Source: Sorghum bicolor
Lineage: Eukaryota; Streptophyta; Magnoliopsida; Poales; Poaceae
Length of the DNA: 64,000 nucleotides
Assembly (NCBI RefSeq): GCF_000003195.3
Contig: NC_012873.2
Coordinates: forward strand, 33,264,730 to 33,328,729
Direction: 5' to 3'
Of this stretch, positions 46,031 to 56,265 are shown in pieces. The notes beneath the pieces are model-generated. The model had not been told where the DNA came from, searched no databases, and saw only the letters and a list, made by a program, of their open reading frames with translations. Positions within the stretch are counted from its first letter, which is position 1. Every line of letters starts with the position of its first letter. The position numbers were made by a program, and so were the translations under genes.

Positions 46031-47194
46031 TGTTGACACCGTTTTCGGGCACGTGTCCATGATCGGTAAAGTGTGGATCGGCAAGACGAAATGGTGTTGC
46101 TTGATCTGTAGGATGAGTTGCCGATGGAGGATGGTTGCCGATGGAGGGGCTGTTGGACATGACTAAGTCCATAGGTGGTAATGTGTCTGTGCCGATGGCT
46201 ACGACGAGGGAATCTGCCGATGATATGGAGGAAGAGTCTGGAAACTGCCGATCGGCTTGTGGAGGTGTTTCAGTTTGTCACGGGGGGATAGTTTTATGTT
46301 TTCCTTAGTTATTCAAATCGTTTTGTATACGGATTCTGTGTAATTTGGAATTGGGAAAAATGGCTACCGGACATGCAAAGTGGTGACCATTGCTGGAAGA
46401 CACTTTTTCATGTAACACTCACCACCAAAACAATTGCCATTTGTAAACCATAAGGCCAACGGCTATGAAATTTTAACAGCAACAAGATACGATAGTTATC
46501 TACAAATCATCTAATACTCACTTCCATAGAAAATCTCATTAAGGACACGAAATCATGTCCACCAGCAAATCATGTCTGTTAAGGTTGCTGGTGGACATGA
46601 TTTCATGTCCTTAACAAGATTTTCTATGGAAGTGAGTATTAGATGATTTGTAGATAACTATCATATCTTGTTGCTGTTAAAATTTCATAGCCATTAGCCT
46701 TATGGTTTACAAATGGCAACTGTTTTGGTGGTGAGTGTTACATGAAAAAGTGTCTTTCAGCTAATGCGCGCCACTTTGCATGTCCGGTAGCCAAATGCCC
46801 CTTTGGAATTCGAGTTCTAGTCATGTCTGGTTGTAGCTCTTTGAGCGGGGTATAAATATAAACCCTAGGGCTTTGTAATGAGGACTCAATCAATCAATCA
46901 ATCAATAAAACATACGTTTTTACTCATATTCCAAGCATCTACTTTTTCGACGACTTCGTCATACTTTTTCCTTTTCACTACGAGTTCTTAGGAATTCGTC
47001 GACTTAAGGTCGGCGTGTTCTCAAGTTCCGCGTGAATACCTCTTGGCCGTGACATCCGGGCGCATCGCTGTTGTCAGGACCAAAGTATTCGAGTTACCAC
47101 CTTTGCCGATAGTATGGTCAAATCGGCTGGCACGCCTTAACGTTTGAATCGGGTATTAGCCCTTTGTGTTTGCAGATCAGCTTTTGCACCAACA
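46031..47194 (+). repeat. Tat element 3' LTR with MITE insertion
   Basis: Begins TGTTGACACC and ends CACCAACA. After removing the MITE and its duplication it matches 34318-35020 with about ten substitutions and one small length change near 46880. Confidence 0.95.
46353..46801. mobile_element. Foldback MITE, Mutator-like, 9 bp TSD
   Basis: 449 bp flanked by TTTGGAATT on both sides (46344-46352 and 46802-46810). The left LTR has one TTTGGAATT at the matching place, so the empty site is known. The ends share GGCTACCGGACATGCAAAGT in inverted form, and the outer bases start GGG. The two halves are almost fully complementary and meet near 46565-46590, so the whole element folds into one long hairpin. 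A 9 bp duplication fits Mutator-like elements. It has no coding capacity. Confidence 0.9.
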
Positions 47195-47199
47195 GTTTG

Positions 47200-48462
47200 C
47201 TTGGTGACTGTATCTAGGATTTTTATTGGCACTTCTTGATATCTTAGGTCGTCTTGTAAATCAACTGTGTCTGGCGATATTTGTTCCTCTAGTACTCTAA
47301 GACATTTCTTCAATTGGGAGACATGAAACACATTGTGTATATCTGACATTTCTTCAGGTAGCCGAACACGATAGGCTACAGCTCCAATCCTCTGTAATAC
47401 TTGATATGGTCCAATATACCGAGGTGCTAGCTTGCCTCTAACTTGGAACCTTCGAGTTCCTCGAATAGGAGAGACTTTGATATACACAAAAACTCCAACT
47501 GCAAAACTTAACTCTCTCCTTCTTTTATCAGAATAGCTCTTTTGATGTGATTGTGCCTCTTTCAATTTTTCTCTGATTTCAGCTACACGATCTTCTGCTT
47601 CTTTTATAAGGGCTGGTCCAAGAAAAGTTCGTTCTCCAACTTCTGACCACATCAATGGGGTTCTACATTTTCTTCCATATAGGGCCTCAAAAGGTGACAT
47701 GCCCAAACTAGATTGGTAACTGTTATTATAGGAGAACTCTGCATAAGTTAGGCTTTTCTCCCAATCTTTACCATATGTGAGCACACATGCTCTTAGCATA
47801 TATTCCATAATCTGATTTATTCTTTCAGTCTGACCATCTGTTTGAGGATGATAAGCTGAGCTAAAATCTAGCTTGGTTCCCATAGCTTCATGCAAACTTT
47901 TCCAGAACTTAGAGGTAAATTGGGTACCTCGGTCAGATACGATCCTACTTGGCACACCATGCAATTTGACTATGTTATCCACATATAACTGGGCTAACTT
48001 GTCTCCACTATATTTGGTGCGCACAGGTATGAAGTGAGCAACCTTGGTAAGGCGGTCCACTATTACCCATATTGAATCATTTCCTTTCAGAGGTTTGGGT
48101 AATCCATTCACAAAATCCATGCCTATCTCATCCCATTTCCAAACACGAATAGGCAATGGCTGGAGCAAGCCTGCTGGTTTCTGATGCTCTGCTTTAATCC
48201 TTTGGCATACATCACATTGTGCAACAAATCGTGCCACATCAGCTTTCATGCCATTCCACCAATATCTTTCTTTTAGGTCCATGTACATCTTGGTGGCACC
48301 AGGGTGGATAGAATAAGCTGAGTTATGGGCTTCATCAAGGATTAATTCTTGAAACTTTCCCTCCTTGGGCACACAAATCCTGTTTTTATACCACAATACT
48401 CCTTTGTTATCCACTCTAAAGTATGGAGCTTTATTTTCTCCAGTTTGCTCACAAATCTTCAT
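47200..48462 (-). pseudogene. Tekay-like integrase
   Basis: Minus-strand frame with the zinc finger (AYSIHPGATKMYMDLK, CDVCQRIKAEH), Asp in EIGMDFVNGLP, Asp in IVSDRGTQFTS and Glu in DGQTERINQIM, so the DDE core is intact. The GPY/F region (RGKLAPRYIGPYQVL) and NVFHVSQLKKC follow. The frame runs into the Tat element at 47199, so its last codons are foreign. It is separated from RNase H by one stop at 48487-48489. Confidence 0.9.
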
Positions 48463-48486
48463 CAGATCCTTATCCTTATGTTGTGT

Positions 48487-50033
48487 CTACTTGATTTCTT
48501 CCACGAGAGTTGGCTGCACCATCAGACTGCCATTTTGAGGTTGACGTACTATATGCATGTTCAACTGTGCTATCTCTTCTTGTAGGTGAGTGTTCTTAGG
48601 CACCAACTGCTGACCATATGACCTTCTACTTAGGGCATCTGCTACCACATTGGCCTTTCCTGGGTGGTAATGAATCTCAAGGTTGTAGTCCTTGATTAAT
48701 TCCAACCATCTTCTTTGCCTTAGGTTCAAGTCTGACTGTGTGAAGATGTACTTCAAACTCTTGTGATCAGTGTAGATTTCACACTTGTTTCCAATGAGGT
48801 AGTGCCTCCAAATCTTGAGAGCATGTACTATCGCTGCTAACTCCAAATCATGGGTGGGGTAATTTTGCTCATGAGGTCTAAGCTGACGGGATGCATAAGC
48901 AACCACTTTTCCTTCTTGCATGAGAACACATCCTAAACCTTGTCTTGAGGCATCACAGTATATGATGAAATCTTGGTGAATGTCTGGCAAGGTTAACACT
49001 GGTGCTGTTGTTAGTCTCTTCTTCAACTCTTGGAAACTCTTCTCACATGATTCTGTCCAAGTGAATTTCTTATCCTTCCTAAGAAGCTCTGTCATGGGTC
49101 TGGCTATCTTGGAAAATCCTTCTATAAACCTTCGATAATATCCACCTAATCCAAGAAAACTTCTAACCTCACTCACATTGGTGGGTTGCTGCCAATGGGA
49201 GACAGCTTCTACTTTCTCAGGGTCAACTGCAACTCCTTCAGCTGTCAAGATGTGGCCTAGAAATGCAACCTTCTCAAGCCAAAATTCACACTTGCTGAAT
49301 TTAGCATACAACTTGTGTCTTCTTAGTTTTTCCAATACTACTCTCAAGTGTTGCCCATGTTCTTGAGCACTCTTAGAGTAGATAAGTATGTCATCAATGA
49401 AGACTACAACAAACTTATCTAACTCTTCCATGAATACCTTATTCATGAGGTTCATGAAATAGGCAGGGGCATTGGTTAACCCAAAAGACATCACTGTAAA
49501 CTCATATTGTCCATATCTGGTTACAAAGGCTGTCTTGGGGACATCACTATTCTTGATCTTGAGTTGGTGATAACCTGATCTCAAATCAATCTTAGAGAAA
49601 TACTTGGCTCCTTAAGTTGATCAAAAAGGTCATCTATCCTTGGCAGGGGATACTTATTCTTGATGGTGACTTCATTTAGGGACCTATAATCCACACACAT
49701 TCTCATACTTCCATCTTTCTTCTTCACAAACAAGACTGGGGCTCCCCATGGTGAAGAACTAGGTCTAATATAACCTTTCTGCTGCAATTCTCTTAGCTGC
49801 TCTTTCAGTTCCGCTAACTCTGCTAAAGCCATTCTGTAAGGTCTCTTAGCTATGGGGGCAGTCCCGGGGATAAGATCAATGATGAACTCTATATCCCTGT
49901 CTGGTGGCATTCCAGGTAGTTCCTCAGGGAATACATCAGGGTATTCTTGCACTATTGGTACTTCCTCTATGGTCCTTGCATCCAAGTTGAAGACCATTGG
50001 ATTAAGTTTAGACCCTCGGGTTTGGCATTTCAC
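48487..50033 (-). pseudogene. Tekay-like reverse transcriptase and RNase H
   Basis: The frame 49581-50033 holds the RT start ([36 protein letters not shown]). A one-base change near 49611 shifts it, and the frame 48487-49584 continues with [17 protein letters not shown] and the [10 protein letters not shown] catalytic box. RNase H follows ([39 protein letters not shown]) with its acidic residues kept, then the VADALSRR end. Apart from the shift and the final TAG this is well preserved. Confidence 0.9.
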
Positions 50034-50087
50034 TTTAATCCCTTCATGGTTAACTAATGATACTTCCTTGGTTGCACAACTAATAAT

Positions 50088-50522
50088 TCAATTGTGTCTG
50101 GTTAACCAATCCATTCCAAGGATAACATCTATTCCTTTGGACTTGAGCACTACTAAGTCTGCTAAGAAAACTACCCCACTTAGAATGATCCTTACATTTG
50201 AACAACCTAGATGACATTTGATGTCAGACCCAGGCGTTCGGGTTATTAGGGGTAACTTTAGTAGTACTGTGGGTATTTGATGCTTCTCAACAAAACTTGA
50301 TGATATGAATGAATGTGATGCTCCAGAATCAAATAATACTGTTGCAAGTACTGAATCGACTAAGAACTCACCAAGTACCACTCCTGAAGCAGTCTGAGCA
50401 TCCTGAGTATGAATATGGTTGACACGGGCTCTACCATAGGATTGTTCAGGTTGCTTCATCATCTGGCTATTATTGTTGGTGTTGCTATTGTTGCGAGGGA
50501 AACCACGGTTGACTCCTGACAC
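50088..50522 (-). pseudogene. Tekay-like protease
   Basis: TVLFDSGASHSFIS (near 50325) is a perfect aspartic-protease active site (D-S-G), and GIDVILGMDWLTRH is the second conserved strand. A TGA follows at 50088-50090, before the RT linker. It overlaps the end of gag in the same polyprotein. Confidence 0.85.
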
Positions 50523-51665
50523 TGCGGGTCTTGGTCCATTAACGGTGTGGGACTGAGTGGATACTGCTGGTGGGTTGTTCTTGTAGGGACAGTTGGCAAT
50601 GTAGTGTCCAGTCTCATGGCAATTAAATCAAGTTCTGACATTGTTTGTGACTTGACTAGTGCTGTTCTGTTGAGTCTTGCCATAAGCTTGATTCTGATAG
50701 GTTGTCTGGGGCTGATATGATGACTGCATTTGGTTATTGGAGACACTAGCAGGAGAGCGAAACTGCATTGGGGCTTGAGTCCGATGGCTTGGTTGGCTAA
50801 AGGTTTTCAGCCTCTGGGATCTAGCACCATCTTGAACCTTGCGCTCTAGAAACTTGCGCTTGTTTTCTTTCCTTTCTTCGGTCTTGGCCACATCAGTCAG
50901 AATGGTCCTGTTCATCAAGGTGTTGAAGTCTGGATAGATCTGTGGGGTCATGAGGGTTCTAAGCTCACAGGTCAATCCTTCTATGAACTTTGTCTGCTTC
51001 TTGGCATCAATGTTGACTAATTATGGGGCATAGCGAGACAACTCAGTGAATTGGAAGATGTATTCACTCAGAGTTTTATTTCCTTGCTTCAAGTTGCGAA
51101 ATTCATCAGCCTTCAGTTTCATGATCCCATCTGGAATATGGTACCGACGAAATTCATCCACAAATTCTTCCCAAGTGATCGTGTTGGCATTGTCCACAGC
51201 TCCACTATAGGCTTCCCACCAAGAAAGGGCAATTCCTGTCAGCTGATGAGATGCTAGCAGAACTCTATCCCTTCCATCGTAGTGGATTGTGTCCAACTTC
51301 CTTTCAATCACCTTAAGCCAATCATCTGCTTCCATGGGGTTGTCAGATCCAGTAAAGGAGGGTGGCTTAAGCCTCATGAACTCAGTCATCTTGTCTTGGA
51401 CTCCGGCTCCGCGGTTGTTCCTAGGGCGGTCCATGCCTTGAGCCAAGGTCTCCAGAAGGCGAGTCTGAGTTGCCATGACTTGTGCTAAGTCAATTACTGG
51501 AGGAGGGGGCAAGTTATCTCCTTCATTATGGTTCCTAGTCTGACTCACTTCATCTTCATGAATACCGTCAACATTTGCATTGGCTTGACTTCCATTTGGA
51601 TTTTGGCTTTGTCTACTAGCTGCACGACCACTTGGTTGAGAGCGGGTAGCTGGTTTGGGAGGCAT
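50523..51665 (-). pseudogene. Tekay-like gag
   Basis: Start chosen at the ATG 51665-51663 (MPPKPATRSQ). The gag domain is at residues 95-215 (PPSFTGSDNPMEADDWLKVIE, GIALSWWEAYSGA, WEEFVDEFRRYHIP, LSEYIFQFTELSRYAP). A TAA follows at about 51018-51020. The same frame resumes with the C-terminal Gln/Asn/Ser-rich part (50628-50975). A stop there falls on the first cysteine of the zinc knuckle (next residues FNCHETGHYIANC). Two nonsense changes therefore inactivate it. Confidence 0.85.
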
Positions 51666-52030
51666 CTGTTGGTTAAGATGAGAAAGCATTAGATAAGGGT
51701 TAGATCTATTGAGTGATGTTGTTTTTTTTTGTTAAGGCGTTATATTTTAAAAAGGTGCAAGTTTTAAGACTTGCTATCCCGTAAGGGAACAACATAGAGC
51801 ACTCAAATATTTAGCACAACCAACAAGCACAAATATATATTTTGAATAAGAGGGCGGTCTACAACATAGTAATGGAGGAAATAAGCGTACTACAATACGG
51901 TTCATCTACTTTGGGGGTTGAACAAAAGTAAAGTAAACTCCACTTCCCCAAGATATAAGGAGGAACTAGGTGCTACTATTCTTCAACTTCTTCGGACAGA
52001 ACGGCTTCATTCCCTTGGTGTTGAGGAGGA

Positions 52031-52945
52031 TCATGCTTCCGGCATTTGTGGTTCTTCTTTTGGACTAAGAGGTGGGTCACCGTCTTCTTTTGGTGCTGGC
52101 TGGGTGAGGAGGGGAAATCCTTCTTCCTTACTGGGCTCCAACTCTAAAGCTTCATGAGAGGCTTCTGTGGGTGGGGGAGCTGATGGCCCTTCTATGTCCA
52201 TCTTTCTTTTGGTTTTTAGGGACATGATTGGGATACCTTTTAGGACTATGGGATCTTGGTCTTCCTCTGCTAACATCCTTCTTTTGATCTTGGTGATAAG
52301 ATAGGCATCCTTCAATTCCTGAGCATGGCGGTCTTCAGCTGCCTTCAAGACTTCAGTAATGGCAGTTTCATGACTCTCGGCTGCAGCTGCTTGGGCCTGA
52401 GCTTCTGCAAGCTGCACATGGAGCTTTCTAACTATGATCTCGGCTTCCTCCGCACGATGGATGCACTTCCTTAACTCTGAGGCCTGCTCATCATATTGCT
52501 TATCTTGAGCAAGTAGGTATGTGGTCATGAATACCACAGTTGGGTCATCTTCAAGTGAGTAACGTCCTTGCAAGAGCTCCATGCGGGTCCTCCAAACTAG
52601 TCGGTCTTTTTCGTCGGGTGGAAAGAACCTCATAGGTGTACGGGTGATGGGCTTCTCGTAGATCTGGCATAGGTACCTCAAGGCTTTGCGGGCGACGGCT
52701 TGATATGTATCTGCAAACCGAAATCCGGTCGCAGTCATACTCCAAGCTTCAGCTATGTTAGGGAAGTCCTCACTTTTCCCAATATAGACAGTAACTTCAC
52801 ACCGCTCGGTCTCATGCTCTTCATATTCTCTACCTTCATATTCTGGGCGATTCTTGATTCCAAGTTTCTGCATGGTAGCATACAAGAGCTTGGGAAAGCC
52901 TTCTACACTTAGACAGTAACTGCTGGTCCAAACTCCTTCTGCCAT
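52031..52945 (-). CDS. Extra ORF upstream of gag in the Tekay-like element
   Basis: An uninterrupted 304-codon frame between the primer-binding site (53078) and gag, on the coding strand of the element. It begins MAEGVWTSSYCLSVEGFP. Residues 1-110 form a compact globular-looking region with EYEGREYEEHETERCEVTVYI. Residues 150-220 are predicted coiled coil with an Ala-rich AEAQAQAAAAESHE stretch. The tail (240-304) is Pro/Glu-rich. Additional frames upstream of gag are known in some grass chromoviruses of the RIRE3/RIRE8/Tekay group, but I cannot name a function. It has no stop while the neighbouring gag has two. Confidence 0.75.
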   Translation of the reverse strand: MAEGVWTSSYCLSVEGFPKLLYATMQKLGIKNRPEYEGREYEEHETERCEVTVYIGKSEDFPNIAEAWSMTATGFRFADTYQAVARKALRYLCQIYEKPITRTPMRFFPPDEKDRLVWRTRMELLQGRYSLEDDPTVVFMTTYLLAQDKQYDEQASELRKCIHRAEEAEIIVRKLHVQLAEAQAQAAAAESHETAITEVLKAAEDRHAQELKDAYLITKIKRRMLAEEDQDPIVLKGIPIMSLKTKRKMDIEGPSAPPPTEASHEALELEPSKEEGFPLLTQPAPKEDGDPPLSPKEEPQMPEA

Positions 52946-53077
52946 CTGAGAGACATAGATGAGAGTAAATATTTTTTTTTCAAATAGAGGGAAGAGGGTA
53001 AGAACTTTTGTAAAATACGTTTATTTAGTAAAATACTGGTCCAGAAAAGCCTAAGGTCGCGTCCTACAGCCAACTAT

Positions 53078-53090
53078 GGCTCCGATACCA
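53078..53090 (-). other. Primer-binding site of the Tekay-like element
   Basis: Minus-strand TGGTATCGGAGCC, two bases from the LTR end. It matches the initiator-Met tRNA type TGGTATCAGAGC with one change. Confidence 0.85.
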
Positions 53091-53092
53091 CC

Positions 53093-55644
53093 TGAAGCGC
53101 CCCTGGTAAACCAGGAACTCAAATGTGATACAATACTAGTCCCAAGAGGCTAGTAACACATTTATTACATTAGATAAGTTTCAGCGCAGTAGTCTTGGAA
53201 AGCGTGGACAAGGAAGGCACGCTATAATAATAAGACACCAAAATACAACATAGGTCTAAAGGACCCAGAAACAAACAATATCACAATCGAACATCTGACG
53301 AGTCCCAATGCCACAGGCTTAGTTGGGTGCAGACACGACCTTACTCGAACGCCACTTCGGGATCGAAGTCCGGATCTTCCACTATTTAATAAAGCAAGGG
53401 TGAGTACAAAGTACTAAGCAAATCCAACCTTACCCTACGGAAGGGGATAACAATATATATACATATCGATAAATCAAGGATGAGGCTTAGTTTTATTTGC
53501 ATAAAGCTATCTTTTTACACATGCAAGGTTTTATTTCACAAATACTGTTGTAAAAGACCTCTTTTTCCACATATGATAGTATTTCTGAAAATGTGGTTTT
53601 GATCACAATTTTAAGTGTTGTTGAACCCTTGTTCTCACAACACAATAGCAGCCAACCATTTATTTCCAAAATCACACTCTCTCACATGCTTTCACTCATC
53701 CCAACCCATCTAGTTGTTGAAACCAAACCATAACCCGTCCGAGACCGCGGACACGGCTATCCAGATAGATTTACACTCTGCAGAGGTTGTACACTTTTCC
53801 CACAAGTAGGATACCATAACTTACACCGTCGTGCAAGCACAGATCCATCAAAGTCATTACTCTCCATAGCTAAGTAATGGCGCTCACCACGGGAACACTA
53901 AGGCCACATCTCATGATACCACAATAATTCACAAAGCTCTTTTCATACATTTCCACAATTTCACATACATCACTTAGTGTCCCGTTGCACACCTGCCTCC
54001 AGGTGATTGTCATACTAACTAGAGGGATTTAGACTAAGCCTTTCCCATGCAAGGCGAGTGGTTGTACGATAAATGAGTTAGGCAAGATGAATCATCAACT
54101 CAGTCCTTAATCGAGACAAGACGGATATCTTCACGCTTAACCCCGCAAGGTATAAGCCACAACACCAGGGCATCCCAAAAGAGATCCCATCCGCCCCATC
54201 TCCATAGTAATCACGTCTATAACTTGTTCATTAACCCTTTCATAATACCCACAATATATTTTCACCACTCACACCTTTTACTTTTAAAATCATTATATTT
54301 GAGAAAATATAGCGATGAGTATCCAGGATGAGTAACAAGTCCTAAGCATACTAAATAATAATATTTCTGTCATAGCATATTATTTGTTCCTAGGTTCGAA
54401 CAAGACAATTACCGGGTAATATCAATTCAAGGATGGCTATTCAACAGGTTCTAACTAAGCAGCAAAAATACTTCGTACATATATCGTACATGCAATATTT
54501 AAAACGGCTTCTACGGGTTGTGTTTAAAAATAGGATCAATATGCATCAAAGGGGATCGGTTGGACTTGCCTCCGTCGGCGTCCTCGGCAAACTCCTGCTG
54601 ACAGTCCGGGTCCTCGGCGTCAAACTCGCGGTACTCGTTTCCAACGTTCTCGTTTTCCGCCTCGTTCACTCCGTCAGCTAAAATACGCGACGAACGACAC
54701 AGACAACAAGCACAGATAAATAATCATATAAATTCAAATGAGCTCCAAAAATCATGAAATTAATATGAGAGGTAGATCATGATTTTAGATGAATTTAGGA
54801 AAAAGAATTATTAAAATCAGAGTTTGTATATGGTATTTGTAAAATGGCCGTACTTTAATCATGCGAAAAAGGCTAACGATGATTAAGAAATACATGCTTC
54901 ACGAGATGAATTTTGGCTGGTAGTGCATGCATGCATGTACTATTTGGTGAAGTTAATGCTTGTGGCCCACGCATGCATGGTTAGAGAGAAATTAGCAGGG
55001 GTCATTAGAGCTCTTCTGTATGGCATGGTTCTATTCGTGGAGTTCTTGGCAGTGAATCGGTACAGACAAATACAAGGAAAAATACAGGAAAATACTACAG
55101 AAAGACAGAGAAGAGCAAGGAGATGCTCATGAGCTGCTCACCTCGTCTTGCGACGACAGTCGAGCTCGGCTTGTGCGTATGGCCGTATACGGTATACGCG
55201 AAGTGAGAGTGAGTGAGCAAGTGAGTGAACGTGTTTCTCGGGTGGTGAGAGTGAGCACCCGAAGCTGGCTTTTTATAGGCCAAAACGTTCAGCTGCGAGC
55301 TATTAAAAATGCTACTGTAGCTCATGGTCGGTGCCTAATTTACATGCACGATGCATGCAAATGGACGGTGCCTAATCACCGTGTCTTTGCATGCAGGTGC
55401 ATGCAAATGGACGGTGCATGCTCGTCCTGCATGCATGCATGAGATATATATTCGTGTAGGTGCACTGCTATGTTTTCTTGCATGTAAGCTTACTGGTACT
55501 CGCTGTTATTTGTGCGCGAAAAAAATATGGATGGATTAGATGAAGATACTATAGAGCTCAAATTATTTTATAGTTTTTGAAATATATTTTGAAAATAATT
55601 TTTAATGCGAGTGATTTTTGAATGTGAATTTTTGGGATGTTACA
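53093..55644 (-). repeat. Tekay-like element, 5' LTR
   Basis: 2,552 bp, the partner of 31616-34153. Minus-strand TATA box at 55270-55277. It differs from its partner by scattered substitutions and a small insertion near 53650. Confidence 0.95.
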
Positions 55645-55649
55645 CAACC

Positions 55650-55675
55650 CGATATAGAAATTTTGGGGTGTTATA
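55650..55675 (-). mobile_element. LTR D, short terminal part
   Basis: The last 26 bp of the solo LTR D, between the CAACC duplication of the Tekay-like element and the CTGCA duplication of D. Confidence 0.75.
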
Positions 55676-55680
55676 CTGCA

Positions 55681-56265
55681 GGATCAAGTCTCCTAACCTG
55701 AGGCTTGCTCCTAGAATTCTTCAGTATTTCAACTTCTAAATTCTAGTAAGTTCTTTGTTTTATTGTTCTTTGGTTTATGAGTTTACTTTAATCTCTTTAC
55801 GTAGAGTTTAGAGAAATCATCGCTAGCGTAAACGTGGTGTTTGGGCTAGGATACTCATAGATATCCCCTTTCTAGCCGGACCGTGGTAGTAGCAAGGAAC
55901 ATGACATTTCCGTAGCTACCTTTGCAGCCCATAATCCCATTAGCAGGATCGATAGGGTTTATAGGTGCGGGTCGAACATCTTCTGTGGTGTATAGATTCC
56001 GTAAGCCTCCCCAATAGAGCAGTAGATCATCCTTACCAAGATTAGAACGAGGATACAGTTATAGTCTTCTCAATACATCGCTCACATCAAATCATAGTGG
56101 TTGTAGCCTAAAGGTTAGTAGTAATAGATTTGGTTAGTCAGATGCACGCTTTCTCCTAGTGGTAAAAATATGAATATGATACTCTGGATAACTTCCCGGG
56201 TGAAGTGCTCACCGATATCCGTGCGCTTGCGGATCATTTCCTGATTGCATTACCAAATATCAACA
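55681..56265 (+). repeat. Athila 3' LTR, right part (contains the CACTA-1 empty site)
   Basis: Continues the LTR from 27856. Positions 55808-55950 and 55951-56265 match the two 5' LTR pieces that flank CACTA-1, and the junction TAGCAGGATCGATAGGG at 55941-55957 is the unoccupied target. Ends ATATCAACA. Confidence 0.9.

Larger units (their letters stand above)
34318..47194 (+). mobile_element. Tat-lineage Ty3/gypsy element with antisense PMD gene, TSD GTTTG
   Basis: Starts TGTTGACACC and ends CACCAACA, flanked by GTTTG at 34313-34317 and 47195-47199. LTRs are 703 bp (left) and 1,164 bp (right, enlarged by a MITE). Gag, protease, RT, RNase H, a second archaeal-type RNase H and integrase lie on the plus strand. 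Two RNase H domains and an extra ORF between pol and the 3' LTR are marks of the Tat lineage. LTRs differ by about 1.5% outside the MITE, so it is young. Gag-pol has at least six stops and three shifts. It inserted into the chromodomain of the Tekay-like element. Confidence 0.95.
31616..55644 (-). mobile_element. Tekay/Del-like chromovirus, complete with two LTRs, TSD CAACC
   Basis: Two nearly identical LTRs (31616-34153 and 53093-55644) begin TGAAGCG and end GGGATGTTACA on the plus strand and are flanked by CAACC (31611-31615 and 55645-55649). On the minus strand come PBS, an extra ORF, gag, protease, RT, RNase H, integrase and chromodomain, then a purine tract. Without the nested element it is about 11 kb. 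LTRs differ by roughly 1.5-2% by eye. Pol has at least four stops and one frameshift, so it is inactive. It inserted into LTR D only 26 bp from the end of D. Confidence 0.95.
8976..56265 (+). mobile_element. Athila-type Ty3/gypsy element, host of later insertions
   Basis: The element can be rebuilt by removing later insertions. It has a 5' LTR that has lost its start (8976-9118 joined to 20053-20367), a tRNA-Asp-type primer-binding site at 20376, gag and pol on the plus strand, an extra ORF3, a purine tract before 27213, and a 3' LTR (27213-27856 joined to 55681-56265) that begins TGTTGACGG and ends ATATCAACA. Two independent insertions interrupt the LTRs. The protein motifs and tRNA-Asp primer fit the Athila lineage. 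LTR divergence in the 450 bp I could align is roughly 6-7%, so this element is older than the ones inside it. No TSD can be shown because the left LTR end is deleted. Confidence 0.85.
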
